From assembly GCF_017640745.1 (NCBI RefSeq), contig NZ_JAEPQA010000004.1, positions 11,803-75,802 on the forward strand: DNA of 64,000 nt, in the 5' to 3' direction. Positions 28,029 to 37,175 of the stretch are shown one piece after another. This DNA comes from Nisaea sp. (GTDB lineage Bacteria; Pseudomonadota; Alphaproteobacteria; Thalassobaculales; Thalassobaculaceae). The notes under the pieces were generated by a model. The model was not told the DNA's origin, ran no database searches, and worked only from the letters and a program-made list of their open reading frames with translations. The number at the start of each line of letters is the position of its first letter. The first letter of the stretch is position 1. Position numbers and translations under genes: made by a program.

Positions 28029-29456
28029 GTGCAAAATTTCATAATCGAGGGCGGCATCGTCGTCACCATGGACGGCAAGCGCCGCGTCATCGAGCGTGGC
28101 GCTGTGCATGTGCAGGACGGGCGCATCGCCGGTGTCGGAGAAAGCGGCATGCAGGCCGATGGCGCCGAACGGATCGATGCGACCGGCATGCTCGTCCTGC
28201 CCGGCCTGATCGACGCTCATGCCCATGCCGGACATGCTCTCGTGAAAACCCTCGCCAGCGATGACGGGCAGGGCTGGTTCGACGCCTGCAAGCAGCTTTA
28301 CACCCTTGGTTCGGACGCCGAATTCTGGCGCGCCGACGCCGCGCTCTTCGCATTGGAACGGATCCGCGCCGGGGTCACCACAGGCGTTTCCATGCTCGGC
28401 GGCGGCGACAGCATCAGCCGGACCGACGATCCGCGTCATGGCGATGCCCACTGCGGCGCGATAGAGCAGGCCGGCACCCGCGCCGTGGTCGCGGCCGGCT
28501 GCAACCGCCCGCCCTTCCCCTGGCTCTATCGCGACTGGGATGGTAGCGGCGCAGACGAGTCGATCTCCTTCGAGCGCCAGCTTGAGGTCAGCCGCGCGCT
28601 GGCTGGAAAATGGAACGGCGCTGCGAACGGGCGGCTCTCCATCGCCCTCACATACCCCGTCAGCCACGAGAAGGCTGCCCTGCCAGAGGGCGTCACGCCG
28701 GAGTTGGTGAGCGACCATGCGCGCCAGGTCCGCGCCCTGTCGCGCGAACTCGGCCTGCGTTTCACCCAGGACGGGCACCGCGAGGGCAGCATCGCCTACG
28801 CCCATCGGGAGCAAGGCATTCTCGGACCGGACGCCTATCTCTCCCACTGCACCAACCTGACCGAAGCGGACATCGCCGCCTTGCGCGAAAGCGGTGCCAG
28901 CGTGGTGCATAATCCCTCCGCCATCGCCTCGGTGCGCGGCCGCTGTCCGGCGCCCGAGCTGATCGATCTCGGCGTCACCGTCGCCATCGGCTCGGACGCC
29001 CCCGCGCCGGACCGCTCCGGCGACATGTTCCGCCACATGCAGCAGGCGATGCACTACCACCGCCGCCATTTCCGCGACGACCAGATCCTGCCGCCGGGCA
29101 AGGCGCTGGAGATGATCACCATCGACGCGGCGAGGGCGATCGGCATGGCGGACGAGATCGGCTCGCTCGAGCCCGGCAAGAAGGCGGATATCGTGCTGCT
29201 CGACCTTCGGAAACCGCATCTCGTCCCGGCCAACATGCCGCTGCACCGGGCGATCTATTTCGCCAATGCCGCCGATATCGACACCACCATCGTCGACGGG
29301 CGGATCCTGATGCGCGGCCGCAAGGTGCTGAGCATGGACGAGGACGTGGTACTGGATGCCGCCGACGCCGCCATCGCGAAAGCGCTGGAGCGCACCGGCC
29401 TCAAGCATCTGCTGGATACCCGGCCCGGCTTCTGGGGCCAAAGTCGCTATAGCTAG
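28029..29456 (+). CDS. Amidohydrolase family protein (TRZ/ATZ-like deaminase group)
   Basis: The 475-residue metal-dependent hydrolase has the beta-sandwich N-terminus, metal motif HAHAGHA near residue 64, a central Q-D-G-H segment where related deaminases have HxxE, SHCTNLTE near residue 278 and SDAPAP near residue 325. It ends with the typical GSLEPGKKADIVLLD. Relatives deaminate or dechlorinate purine- or triazine-like rings. The altered third metal motif makes the substrate uncertain. The GTG start at 28029 lies after a 66-base spacer. It precedes the frd-like operon by about 105 bases. Confidence 0.85.
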   Translation: MQNFIIEGGIVVTMDGKRRVIERGAVHVQDGRIAGVGESGMQADGAERIDATGMLVLPGLIDAHAHAGHALVKTLASDDGQGWFDACKQLYTLGSDAEFWRADAALFALERIRAGVTTGVSMLGGGDSISRTDDPRHGDAHCGAIEQAGTRAVVAAGCNRPPFPWLYRDWDGSGADESISFERQLEVSRALAGKWNGAANGRLSIALTYPVSHEKAALPEGVTPELVSDHARQVRALSRELGLRFTQDGHREGSIAYAHREQGILGPDAYLSHCTNLTEADIAALRESGASVVHNPSAIASVRGRCPAPELIDLGVTVAIGSDAPAPDRSGDMFRHMQQAMHYHRRHFRDDQILPPGKALEMITIDAARAIGMADEIGSLEPGKKADIVLLDLRKPHLVPANMPLHRAIYFANAADIDTTIVDGRILMRGRKVLSMDEDVVLDAADAAIAKALERTGLKHLLDTRPGFWGQSRYS

Positions 29457-29562
29457 CCGCTACAGCTAGACGCCGGGGCTGAACCGGAGTTTTTCCACGC
29501 CTGCCCCTTTCCGCCGCTCCGAATAGGCGCCACACTCGCTTTCCAGAAAAAGGAGTGGTGCC

Positions 29563-30297
29563 ATGCAAGACACCGCCGAGACGGAGGAAATGCTGGAGGT
29601 CGAGATCTGGCGCGGGGCCGAGGACGGCGCGCTCCGGACCTATCGCGTGCCCCGGCGTGAAAGCCAGACCGTGCTGGACGTGGTGACCTGGGTGCAGCGG
29701 AACGCCGAGCCCGCGCTCGCCTACCGTTTCGCCTGCCGGGTCGGGATGTGCGGCTCCTGCGCCATGCAGGTGAATGGCAAGCCCCGCTGGACCTGCCGGA
29801 CCCACGTGGCGAAGGTCGCCGAGGGCGGAAAGCTCCGCATCGAACCGCTTGCCAACCTGCCGAAGATCAAGGATCTCGCGACCGACATGGCGCCCTTCTT
29901 CGAGAAGTGGGCGGAGGCCCGCGGGCGCCACGAGCCGACGCGGACAAGGCACGAGCCGATGGCACCGGTCTCTCCGGAAAACCCTGCGCGGGCCGCCGCC
30001 AACGCCGGGATCGAATGCATCAACTGCGCGGTCTGCTACGCCGCCTGCGACGTCGTCGGCTGGGACGGGAGCTATCTCGGTCCCGCCGCCCTCAACCGGG
30101 CCTGGACGCTCGCCAACGACGAACGCGACGCGGACAGGTGCGGCGTGCTGCGCGCGGTTTCGCAAAGCGGCGGCTGCCACACCTGTCACAGCCACGGAAG
30201 CTGCGTCGAGCATTGCCCGGTCGGAATCAATCCGACCGCCGGCATCGCCGGGCTGAAGCGGATGACGCTCGCCGCCCTGATGCGGGGGGAGCTCTGA
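29563..30297 (+). CDS. Succinate dehydrogenase/fumarate reductase iron-sulfur subunit
   Basis: The 244-residue subunit has all three clusters. The [2Fe-2S] ligands are C58, C63, C66 and C78, with the exact C-x4-C-x2-C-x11-C spacing. The [4Fe-4S]/[3Fe-4S] ligands begin with C152, C155, C158 and C162 and finish in CHTCHSHGSCVEHCP (205-219). It passes electrons between the flavoprotein and the quinone site. It is the first gene of a four-gene unit in the order Fe-S, anchor, anchor, flavoprotein, unlike the standard sdhCDAB order. The ATG at 29563 follows AAAAAGGAG. Confidence 0.92.
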   Translation: MQDTAETEEMLEVEIWRGAEDGALRTYRVPRRESQTVLDVVTWVQRNAEPALAYRFACRVGMCGSCAMQVNGKPRWTCRTHVAKVAEGGKLRIEPLANLPKIKDLATDMAPFFEKWAEARGRHEPTRTRHEPMAPVSPENPARAAANAGIECINCAVCYAACDVVGWDGSYLGPAALNRAWTLANDERDADRCGVLRAVSQSGGCHTCHSHGSCVEHCPVGINPTAGIAGLKRMTLAALMRGEL

Positions 30298-30626
30298 TGC
30301 TGGAGGCGCGGCTCTATCTTCTGCAGCGCGCGAGCGCCATGCTGCTGGCACCGCTGGTGCTGCTGCATCTCGGCCTGATCCTCTACGCCATCGAGGGCGG
30401 GCTTTCGGCGGGCGAAATCCTCGGACGGACCAAAGGCAGCCTCTTCTGGGCAGGCTTCTACGGCCTCTTCGTGCTCGCGGCCGCACTGCATGCGCCGATC
30501 GGTTTGCGCAACATCCTGCGGGAATGGACGCATTGGCGCGGCCGCTCGCTCGATCTCGCAACGGGCGGGTTCGCCCTGCTGCTGCTCGCACTCGGCCTGC
30601 GCGCCGTCTGGGCGGTGACGGCATGA
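30297..30626 (+). CDS. Succinate dehydrogenase/fumarate reductase cytochrome b/membrane anchor subunit 1
   Basis: The 109-residue membrane protein has three hydrophobic helices. His residues in VLLHLGLI and AALHAPIGLRNIL (H-x3-G-x-R, typical of SdhC/D) are heme or quinone-site candidates. The ATG overlaps the stop of the Fe-S gene by one base (TGATG), and the next anchor gene overlaps its own stop in an ATGA. It anchors the complex in the inner membrane. A gene-specific symbol is not justified. Confidence 0.85.
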   Translation: MLEARLYLLQRASAMLLAPLVLLHLGLILYAIEGGLSAGEILGRTKGSLFWAGFYGLFVLAAALHAPIGLRNILREWTHWRGRSLDLATGGFALLLLALGLRAVWAVTA

Positions 30627-30964
30627 TCCGGGCCTCGCGCAATCATCCGGGCTGGTGGGCGGCGCTCGGGCACCGGCTGTCGGGCCTCGCCCTCGCGCTC
30701 TTCCTGCCTGCCCATTTCCTCGTCCTCGGCCTTGCGCTGGAGGGCGATGCGGCGCTCGACGGCATGCTCGCCTGGACCGACCGGCCGCTGGTCAAGCTCG
30801 CCGAATGGGGACTCGTCATGCTGCTGACGCTTCATCTCGGTTTCGGACTGCGCGTTCTGGCGCTGGAGTTCCTGCCCTGGCGCGACCCGCTGAAAGTCCT
30901 GATCTCCCTCGGCGCCGGCGCCTCCGTGCTGGCCGGCCTCCTCTTCTGGATCATGGTCTCATGA
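30623..30964 (+). CDS. Succinate dehydrogenase/fumarate reductase membrane anchor subunit 2
   Basis: The 113-residue protein has three hydrophobic helices with HRLSGLALALFLPAHFLVLG and LTLHLGFGLRVLALE. The H-R-x-S-G and H-x3-G-x-R patterns match the heme/quinone-binding helices of SdhC/D. The start ATG at 30623 sits in an ATGA overlap with anchor 1 and its own stop overlaps the flavoprotein start. Together the two anchors bind heme and exchange electrons with quinone. Confidence 0.85.
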   Translation: MIRASRNHPGWWAALGHRLSGLALALFLPAHFLVLGLALEGDAALDGMLAWTDRPLVKLAEWGLVMLLTLHLGFGLRVLALEFLPWRDPLKVLISLGAGASVLAGLLFWIMVS

Positions 30965-32715
30965 GCCGCGACATCGAAACCCTCCGCACCGACATCCTGA
31001 TCATCGGCTCCGGCGGCGCCGGGCTGATGGCGGCGCTGCACGCGCTGCAGGCCGATCCCGACCTCGACGTCACCATCGCGGTGAAGGGGCTGATCGGGAA
31101 ATGCGGCTGCACCCGCATGGTACAGGGCGGCTACAACGTGGCGCTCGCCCCCGGCGACAGCGTCGAGCGGCACTTCATGGACACCATCGTCGGCGGCAAG
31201 TGGCTGCCGCGCCAGGACCTCGCCTGGAAGCTGGTCGACAAGGCGGTGGAGCGCATCCACGAGCTGGAGAACGAGCTCGGCTGCTTCTTCGACCGCAATC
31301 CGGACGGTTCGCTGCACCAGAAGGCCTTCGCCGGGCAGAGCTTCGACCGCACCGTGCACAAGGGCGACCTGACCGGGATCGAGATCGTGAACCGGCTGAT
31401 GGAGCAGGTCTGGGCCCGCGGCGTGAACAAGCTGGAGGAGCACCGGGCGATCGAGCTGGTCCCGGCGCGCGACGGCAGCGGCATCGCCGGCGTGCTGCTG
31501 ATCGACATGCGCACCGGCCGCTACCGCTATGTCGAGGCCAAGGCCGTGCTGCTCGCGAGCGGCGGCGGGCCGACCATGTACCTCTACCACACGCCCTCCG
31601 GCGACAAGGCCTGTGACGGCATGGGCATGGCGCTCCGCCGCGGGTTGCCTTTGCGCGACATGGAGATGGTGCAGTTCCATCCGACGGGCCTGCTCGCCGG
31701 GACTGACACGCGGATGACCGGGACGGTTCTGGAAGAGGGTTTGCGCGGCGCCGGCGGCTATCTCCTCAACGGCGACGGCGAACGCTTCATGACCCGCTAC
31801 CATCCCCATGGCGAACGGGCGACCCGCGACATCGTCAGCCGCGCGATCTATGCCGAGATGCGCGACGGCCGGACGACACCGAACGGCGGGGTCTATATCG
31901 AGATGGCGCATCTCGGGCCGGAGAATGTCGCCAAGCGTTTCAAAGGCATGGTCGAGCGCTGCGCCGATTGCGGCTTCGATCTCGCGGGCGGCCGCGTCGA
32001 GGTGGTGCCGACCGCGCATTACATGATGGGCGGCGTCGAGTTCGAGCTGGATTGCGCGACCGCCCTGCCCGGCCTCTTCGCCGCCGGCGAGGATTGCGGC
32101 GGGGTGCATGGCGCCAACCGGCTCGGCGGCAACGGGGTCGCCAACTCCACCGTCTTCGGCGGCGTCGCGGGCGAGAGCATGGCGGCTTTCGTCAAGGCGG
32201 GCGCAAGCTGGAAGGAGGCGGACCGGAACGTCATCGAGGCCGGGCTCGACCGTGCCGAGCGGCCGTTTGCCGCCAAAGGGGGCGATCTCTCGCACCTGCG
32301 CGAGCGGCTCTGGCGGCTGATGTGGGACAAGGTCGGCATCCTGCGTGACCGGGCCGGGCTCTCCGAAGCCATGACTGGGCTCGGCGATCTCCGCGCCGAG
32401 CTGCACGAGGCCGGGCTCGCCGACGGCGACCGCAGTTTCAATCTCACCTGGCACGACTGGATGAACCTCGAGAGCCAGATCGACATCAGCGCCGTCATCG
32501 CCTCGGCCGCGCTCGCCCGCGAAGACAGCCGCGGCGCCCATTACCGCGAGGACTTTCCGGAGACAGGATCGCTGGAGGAGACCCGCTTCACTCGGGTGAC
32601 GCAGAGCGAGGCCGGGCTGGCGCTTGAAATGGTGCCGGTCGAGTTCTCCATCGTCGCGCCCGGTCAATCGCTGATCGAAGACGAGGCAGGGGCGCCCCCG
32701 ACAGCAGCGGAATGA
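30961..32715 (+). CDS. FAD-binding succinate dehydrogenase/fumarate reductase flavoprotein subunit (no FAD-linking His)
   Basis: The 584-residue flavoprotein has the N-terminal dinucleotide motif IIGSGGAGLMAA, QFHPTGL, EEGLRGAGGYLLN, HYMMGG and HGANRLGGNGVANS, so the dicarboxylate site is largely conserved. The residue aligned with the His that covalently holds FAD in SdhA/FrdA (E. coli SdhA H45) is C50, in CGCTRMVQGGYNVAL. FAD is therefore probably non-covalent, as in NadB. It catalyses succinate/fumarate interconversion or a related reaction. It completes a tight operon with ATGA overlaps. Confidence 0.9.
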   Translation: MSRDIETLRTDILIIGSGGAGLMAALHALQADPDLDVTIAVKGLIGKCGCTRMVQGGYNVALAPGDSVERHFMDTIVGGKWLPRQDLAWKLVDKAVERIHELENELGCFFDRNPDGSLHQKAFAGQSFDRTVHKGDLTGIEIVNRLMEQVWARGVNKLEEHRAIELVPARDGSGIAGVLLIDMRTGRYRYVEAKAVLLASGGGPTMYLYHTPSGDKACDGMGMALRRGLPLRDMEMVQFHPTGLLAGTDTRMTGTVLEEGLRGAGGYLLNGDGERFMTRYHPHGERATRDIVSRAIYAEMRDGRTTPNGGVYIEMAHLGPENVAKRFKGMVERCADCGFDLAGGRVEVVPTAHYMMGGVEFELDCATALPGLFAAGEDCGGVHGANRLGGNGVANSTVFGGVAGESMAAFVKAGASWKEADRNVIEAGLDRAERPFAAKGGDLSHLRERLWRLMWDKVGILRDRAGLSEAMTGLGDLRAELHEAGLADGDRSFNLTWHDWMNLESQIDISAVIASAALAREDSRGAHYREDFPETGSLEETRFTRVTQSEAGLALEMVPVEFSIVAPGQSLIEDEAGAPPTAAE

Positions 32716-32815
32716 CGGCGGCCGGGTAAGCGCGGCAAGGTGCCTCATTGGGGGAGGCGGCGCGACACAGTAAGGGTGTTTGGGACCGGTCCTGCTCCGG
32801 TGGAGGGCACGAGAC

Positions 32816-34102
32816 GTGAAATTTCATCCCGAACGGGATCAGCTGACCCTGGAACTGCACGCCCGGCCGATCCGGCCGGCGCGGGCGCCGCTGCGCATCA
32901 GCCACCTCGCCTTCGGCACCGGCGAGCATGGCGGCGAACAGGATTTCCAGGATCTGGTCGCGCTCTGCCGCAAATACGGCAAGCCCGAGCCCTCGCCGGA
33001 AATGAAGCATTTCACCGCCAATCTCGGTCCCTTCACGGTGAAGTGGGAGCGCCATACCGAGTTCTCGACCTACACCTTCCTCCGCTCCGAGAGCTTCGAC
33101 GCGCCCTTCGAGGAGACCGTCTTCAACCTGCTGCCCGCCGAGTGGAAGGAAGCCAAGTTCGGAGACGTCCTGGTCGCAGTGCATCTCGCGGTTTCCGACG
33201 GTATCGACGCCCCGCTCGACGCCAATCGGCTCTCGCGCTGGTTCGACGGCAACGAGGTCTTCGCCAATCTCATGGAGAAAGAGCGGGTCGAGATCTACGG
33301 CGACCTGCGCACCCATGACGACGGCTTCGACCGGATGTATCTGCGCGCCGGCGACCTTGGCCCCGAGCTGCTCGGCCAGACCGTGCAGCGCGTGCTGGAG
33401 TTGACAACCTACTGGCGGCTCTCCCTCCTGTCTTTGCCGATCGCCCGCGCCTCCAGCCCGAAGCTCGAGCGGATCGAGCGCGGGCTGGCGAAGATCGCGG
33501 CGGAACTGGCGGAGGACGATCCGGAACGGACGGACGAAAGCCTGCTCGATCCGCTCGCCCAGCTCTCCGCGGAACTGGAGACCATCATCGCGGATTCGAG
33601 CTACCGATACCGCGCCAGCACCGCCTATTTCGAGATCGTCGAGAGCCGGTTGCGCCAGCTCGGTGCGGTCAGCTTCAACGGCTATATCCATCTCTTCGAC
33701 TACCTGATGCGCCGGATCGACCCGGCGCTGCGTACCTGCTGGTCGGTGCAGAGCCGGCAGGAGGCGATCTCGAAACGCGCCTCGCGGCTCTCCAGCCTGC
33801 TGCGCACCGGGATCGAGGTAAAGGTCGAGCAGCAGAACCGCGACCTGCTCGACAGCATGAACCGCCGTGCTGCCCAGTCGCTGGCGATCCAGCGCACCGT
33901 CGAAGGCCTCTCCGTGGTGGCGATCAGCTATTACGCGGTCAGCCTGCTGAAATACCTCCTCGAAGGCATGGTGAAGGCGAAGCTCATCTCGGTCGATCCG
34001 ACGATCACATCTGCCGCCCTGCTGCCCGCGCTCGTCGTCGCACTCTGGTTTTTCCTCCATCGGCTCACCCGCCGGGCGCTGAAGAAGCCGGACGGGAAGT
34101 AG
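32816..34102 (+). CDS. DUF3422 family membrane protein
   Basis: The 428-residue protein has the DUF3422 signatures (ELHARPIRPARAP near the N-terminus and WERHTEFSTYTF near residue 75), a long helical middle part, and two C-terminal hydrophobic helices (about residues 365-385 and 398-415), so it is probably anchored at the inner membrane with a large cytoplasmic domain. The GTG at 32816 has GGAGGG eight bases upstream. It is about 100 bases after the flavoprotein gene, perhaps in the same transcript. Function is unknown. Confidence 0.8.
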   Translation: MKFHPERDQLTLELHARPIRPARAPLRISHLAFGTGEHGGEQDFQDLVALCRKYGKPEPSPEMKHFTANLGPFTVKWERHTEFSTYTFLRSESFDAPFEETVFNLLPAEWKEAKFGDVLVAVHLAVSDGIDAPLDANRLSRWFDGNEVFANLMEKERVEIYGDLRTHDDGFDRMYLRAGDLGPELLGQTVQRVLELTTYWRLSLLSLPIARASSPKLERIERGLAKIAAELAEDDPERTDESLLDPLAQLSAELETIIADSSYRYRASTAYFEIVESRLRQLGAVSFNGYIHLFDYLMRRIDPALRTCWSVQSRQEAISKRASRLSSLLRTGIEVKVEQQNRDLLDSMNRRAAQSLAIQRTVEGLSVVAISYYAVSLLKYLLEGMVKAKLISVDPTITSAALLPALVVALWFFLHRLTRRALKKPDGK

Positions 34103-34220
34103 GACGGGGGCGCTGCAGCGTTCCGGCACGGCTCCTTTTCCTGATCTCCCCTTCCCCACCGCTCCGGAAAGCAGCTAGGCTTCTCCCCAGCCAGGCCTCG
34201 TGCATCAGGGAGGAGCGCCG

Positions 34221-35183
34221 GTGATCGCAAAAGAAGCAGTCGAACAGGCTGCCTACGAGATCATGTTCAAGGCCGGGATCGACATTCCGGACGATTATCT
34301 CGCGGGCATCAAGAAAATGGCCTCGGCGGAGGACGGCGACCTTTCCGCCTTCGTGCTCGAGGCCATGCTGGAGAATTACGAGGCGGCGAAGGAAGATCGC
34401 CGGCCGATGTGCGCCGATACGGGCGTGCCGCGCTACTATGTGAAGGCGGGCAACGAGGCGAAGCTGGAAGGCGGCTTCATCGCGCTGGAAGAGTCGCTCC
34501 GCAGCGCCACCGCGCGCGCCACCCACGACATTCCGCTCCGCCCGAACCGGGTGCATCCGCTCTGGCGCACCGACCACAACAACAATATCGGCATCAACGC
34601 GCCGGAGATCGAATACAGCTTCGAGCCGGACGCGGACTGGGTCGACATCACCACCGTGCACAAGGGTGGCCTCTTCGGCACCGATTACCGCATGCTCTTT
34701 CCCGGCGACGGGATCGACGGCATCAAGCGCTTCTTCCTCGACGGCATGATCGCCTTCGGGAAGCGGGGCCTCGCCTGCCAGCCGGCGATCGTCGGCGTCG
34801 GGCTCGGCGGCTCCAAGGATACCTGCATGGTGCTCGGCAAGCAGGCCGCGTGCCTGCGCACCGTCGGCGACCGCAACCCGGACCCGAAGATCGCCGCGCT
34901 GGAGCTGGAGCTGCAGGAGCTCGGCAATAGCATCGGCATGGGCGCGATGGGCTTCGTCGGCAAGAGCATGGTGGTCGATTGCCATATCGAGGTCGGCTAC
35001 ACCCACACCGGCGGCATGCCGATGAGCCTGCACGCCTTCTGCCTCTCCTCGCGCCGCGCGACGGTGCGCCTGCATGCCGACGGGCGGAAGGAGTTCCGCA
35101 CCGACCCGAACTGGTTCACCCCCTATATGCGACGGGAGACGGTCTCATGGGAAATGCCCGCGAGCGCAAAACGGTCCGCCTGA
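34221..35183 (+). CDS. Class I fumarate hydratase (or tartrate dehydratase), alpha subunit
   Basis: The 320-residue [4Fe-4S] hydro-lyase alpha domain has MCADTGVPRYYV near residue 65, LRPNRVHPLWRTDHNNN, and TTVHKGGLFGTD. Cluster-ligand cysteines occur at CADTG, CQPAIVG and CMVLG-type positions. With the beta subunit it hydrates fumarate to malate. The GTG at 34221 has GGGAGGAG upstream and is preferred to the GTG at 34200. The 3' end overlaps the beta gene by 37 bases. Location 1.5 kb after the frd-like operon suggests a shared succinate-fumarate-malate module. Confidence 0.9.
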   Translation: MIAKEAVEQAAYEIMFKAGIDIPDDYLAGIKKMASAEDGDLSAFVLEAMLENYEAAKEDRRPMCADTGVPRYYVKAGNEAKLEGGFIALEESLRSATARATHDIPLRPNRVHPLWRTDHNNNIGINAPEIEYSFEPDADWVDITTVHKGGLFGTDYRMLFPGDGIDGIKRFFLDGMIAFGKRGLACQPAIVGVGLGGSKDTCMVLGKQAACLRTVGDRNPDPKIAALELELQELGNSIGMGAMGFVGKSMVVDCHIEVGYTHTGGMPMSLHAFCLSSRRATVRLHADGRKEFRTDPNWFTPYMRRETVSWEMPASAKRSA

Positions 35184-35824
35184 AGACGCCGGTCAGTGAC
35201 GCAGATCTCGCCGGGCTCGAACTCGGCGACGTGGTCTATCTCGACGGCCTGATCTATACGGCGCGCGAGGGCGTCTACAAGAAGGTGCTGCAGGACGGTG
35301 AGGCCCCGCCGGTCGATTTTGCAGACCTCACCAACGTCAATTTCCACTGCTCCCCCGCCGCTGCGGTCGAGGCGGACGGCAGCCTCCGGGTCAGCGCCGT
35401 CACCGCCACCGCCAGCTTCCGCTTCTCCAAGTGGATGAAGGACTGGTTCGCCGCCTCCGGCGCCAAGCTCATCGTCGGCAAGGGAGGCATGTCGGAGGAG
35501 GACTACAAGAATCTCTTCGTGCCCGCCGGCGCGGTCTATCTCACCACCGTCGGCTACGGCACCGGCGCGCTGCTCGGGCGCGGGATCAAGAACGTGAGGG
35601 CGGCACACTGGCTCGACGAACTCGGCATCGCCCAGGCGATGTGGGTGCTGGAGGTGGAGAAGTTCGGCCCGCTGCTGGTGGAAAGCGATCTCCAGGGCAA
35701 CTCGCTCTTCGAGCGCAACAACCGCGAGATCAATGCCGGGATCGAAAAGCTCTACGAGGGGCTGAAGAAGCCGTCACTGCAGCGGTACGGGGAGACGGAC
35801 GATCGGGAGCAGGAGCTGATTTAA
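35147..35824 (+). CDS. Class I fumarate hydratase (or tartrate dehydratase), beta subunit
   Basis: The 225-residue beta domain starts with RKTVRLKTPVSDADLAGLELGDVVYLDG and contains ARDA-like YTAREGVYKK and the glycine-rich GKGGMSEEDY segment, followed by PAGAVYLTTVGYGTGALLG. It supplies the swivelling domain of the active site. The ATG at 35147 lies inside the alpha gene, giving a 37-base overlap and probable translational coupling. The substrate (fumarate or tartrate) cannot be separated by sequence. Confidence 0.9.
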   Translation: MGNARERKTVRLKTPVSDADLAGLELGDVVYLDGLIYTAREGVYKKVLQDGEAPPVDFADLTNVNFHCSPAAAVEADGSLRVSAVTATASFRFSKWMKDWFAASGAKLIVGKGGMSEEDYKNLFVPAGAVYLTTVGYGTGALLGRGIKNVRAAHWLDELGIAQAMWVLEVEKFGPLLVESDLQGNSLFERNNREINAGIEKLYEGLKKPSLQRYGETDDREQELI

Positions 35825-36115
35825 AAAACTTGGCTGCGCGTTTACAGGCTCTCGCAACCTCGACAAGTGCTAGCCACGAAGTTCTTTAGATTAGAGTTTG
35901 ATAGAATTAACCAATTTCGATCTTGGGGTCAGCTAGTGCTGCTCGGAATTAAGGGGCGGGATTAAGCGGACACATCACTCAATTCCCCACACTTTGCGAC
36001 CCGTCATCCCGACGGACGTCGGGATCCACTGGCTACGGGAGTGACGCGTCGGAGAATGGATCCCGGATCGGGGTCCGGGATGACGGAGGTGAAGAGCGAC
36101 AATGTGCGTCGTCCC
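35825..36115. other. Intergenic region with no gene seen
   Basis: It holds an AT-richer stretch with no credible ORF and, at 36003-36084, a copy of the dispersed palindromic repeat. I see no terminator with a T-run after the fumarase beta gene. Confidence 0.6.
36003..36084. repeat. Dispersed palindromic intergenic repeat, copy B
   Basis: Begins GTCATCCCGACGGACGTCGG and ends GTCCGGGATGAC, the inverted counterpart. Each end can fold as its own hairpin, as in a REP doublet (REPIN). Confidence 0.75.
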
Positions 36116-37171
36116 CTACAGCCCCTCCAGCATCTCCGTGACCTCGACAACACGCCCCTCCCGCGCCGCCTTCTTCACCGCGAGCAGAACGGCGAGCGTC
36201 CGGGCGCCGTCCTCGGCGCCGATCACAGGGGGCTCGGCCCCGTCGATCACCTTCAGGAAATGGGCGAGCTGGTTCTCGTAGGTCTGGCTCCCGTCGAGCG
36301 GCAGGGTCTCGCGCACGAGCTTGGACTGCCAGTCCCCGCCGCCCGGCCCGTGATGCCAGTGTTCCATGGTCGGGACCTCAAGCGATCCGTCGCGGCCGCC
36401 GATGAAGAGGTAGTTTTCCGGCTGGTGCGGGAAGTAGAGCGCCTGGCCGGAGGTCCGCTCCCAGCTGTAGGGCGAGGCAACCGCGTCGCTGATGGTGAAG
36501 CCGCCGAGCACTCCGCTCTCGAACTCGAGCGAGACGCTCGCCGTATCCTCCACCTCAAGGCCGCGCACCCTGTTCGAGGTGAAGGCGGCAACCCGTCTTA
36601 TCTCGCCCAGAATGAAGCGCATGCAGTCGATATCGTGGATCAGGTTGATGAGCAGCGTGCCGCCGCCCGCTTGCCGCCGCCATGCGATGTCGAAATAGCT
36701 GTCCGGCTTGTCGACCCACCACATGCCGCTCACCGTCACGATACGGCCGAGCCTGCCGCTCGCCACGGTCTCGCGGGCCAGCCGGATGTCGGCGCTGTGG
36801 CGGCGGTGATGGCCGACGAGGATCGGGATTCCGGCCTCCCGGCTCGCCCGCGCGAGGTCGAACGCGTCCCTCAATGTGGCCGCGACCGGCTTTTCCATCA
36901 GGCACGGGATGCCGCGGTCGATGCAGGCAAGGCCGGCGGATTTGTGCAGGCCGGTCGGCAGGGCGACGATTGCTGCGTCGGGCTCGGTCTCGTCCAGCAT
37001 CGTCTCGAGATCCTGGAAATGCGGTACGCCGAGACTTCTGGCGTGGTCACGCCCCGCCGGCGCCGGATCGGCAATGCCGGCAAGCTCGACCTCCGGATGG
37101 GCCGTGAGCAGCTTGCAGTGCTCCCGCCCGATCACGCCGGCTCCCGCAACCGCGATGCTGTATCTCGCCAT
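36116..37171 (-). CDS. Gfo/Idh/MocA family oxidoreductase
   Basis: The 351-residue NAD(P)-dependent dehydrogenase has the N-terminal Rossmann motif VAGAGVIGREH, the EKP catalytic-region motif (PCLMEKPVA near residue 94), GHHRRHSADIRLA and NLIHDIDCMRFI. It would oxidise or epimerise a polyol or sugar derivative; the substrate is unknown. Its Shine-Dalgarno sequence GGGAGGA, 5 bases before the ATG, lies inside the terminal arm of the inverted-repeat element at 37176-37304. Confidence 0.88.
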   Translation of the reverse strand: MARYSIAVAGAGVIGREHCKLLTAHPEVELAGIADPAPAGRDHARSLGVPHFQDLETMLDETEPDAAIVALPTGLHKSAGLACIDRGIPCLMEKPVAATLRDAFDLARASREAGIPILVGHHRRHSADIRLARETVASGRLGRIVTVSGMWWVDKPDSYFDIAWRRQAGGGTLLINLIHDIDCMRFILGEIRRVAAFTSNRVRGLEVEDTASVSLEFESGVLGGFTISDAVASPYSWERTSGQALYFPHQPENYLFIGGRDGSLEVPTMEHWHHGPGGGDWQSKLVRETLPLDGSQTYENQLAHFLKVIDGAEPPVIGAEDGARTLAVLLAVKKAAREGRVVEVTEMLEGL

Positions 37172-37175
37172 CTTG

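Noticed and set aside
35825-36002. Possible insertion-sequence remnant after the fumarase beta gene
   Set aside because: The AT-richer sequence has no inverted ends, target duplication or transposase fragment that I can identify.
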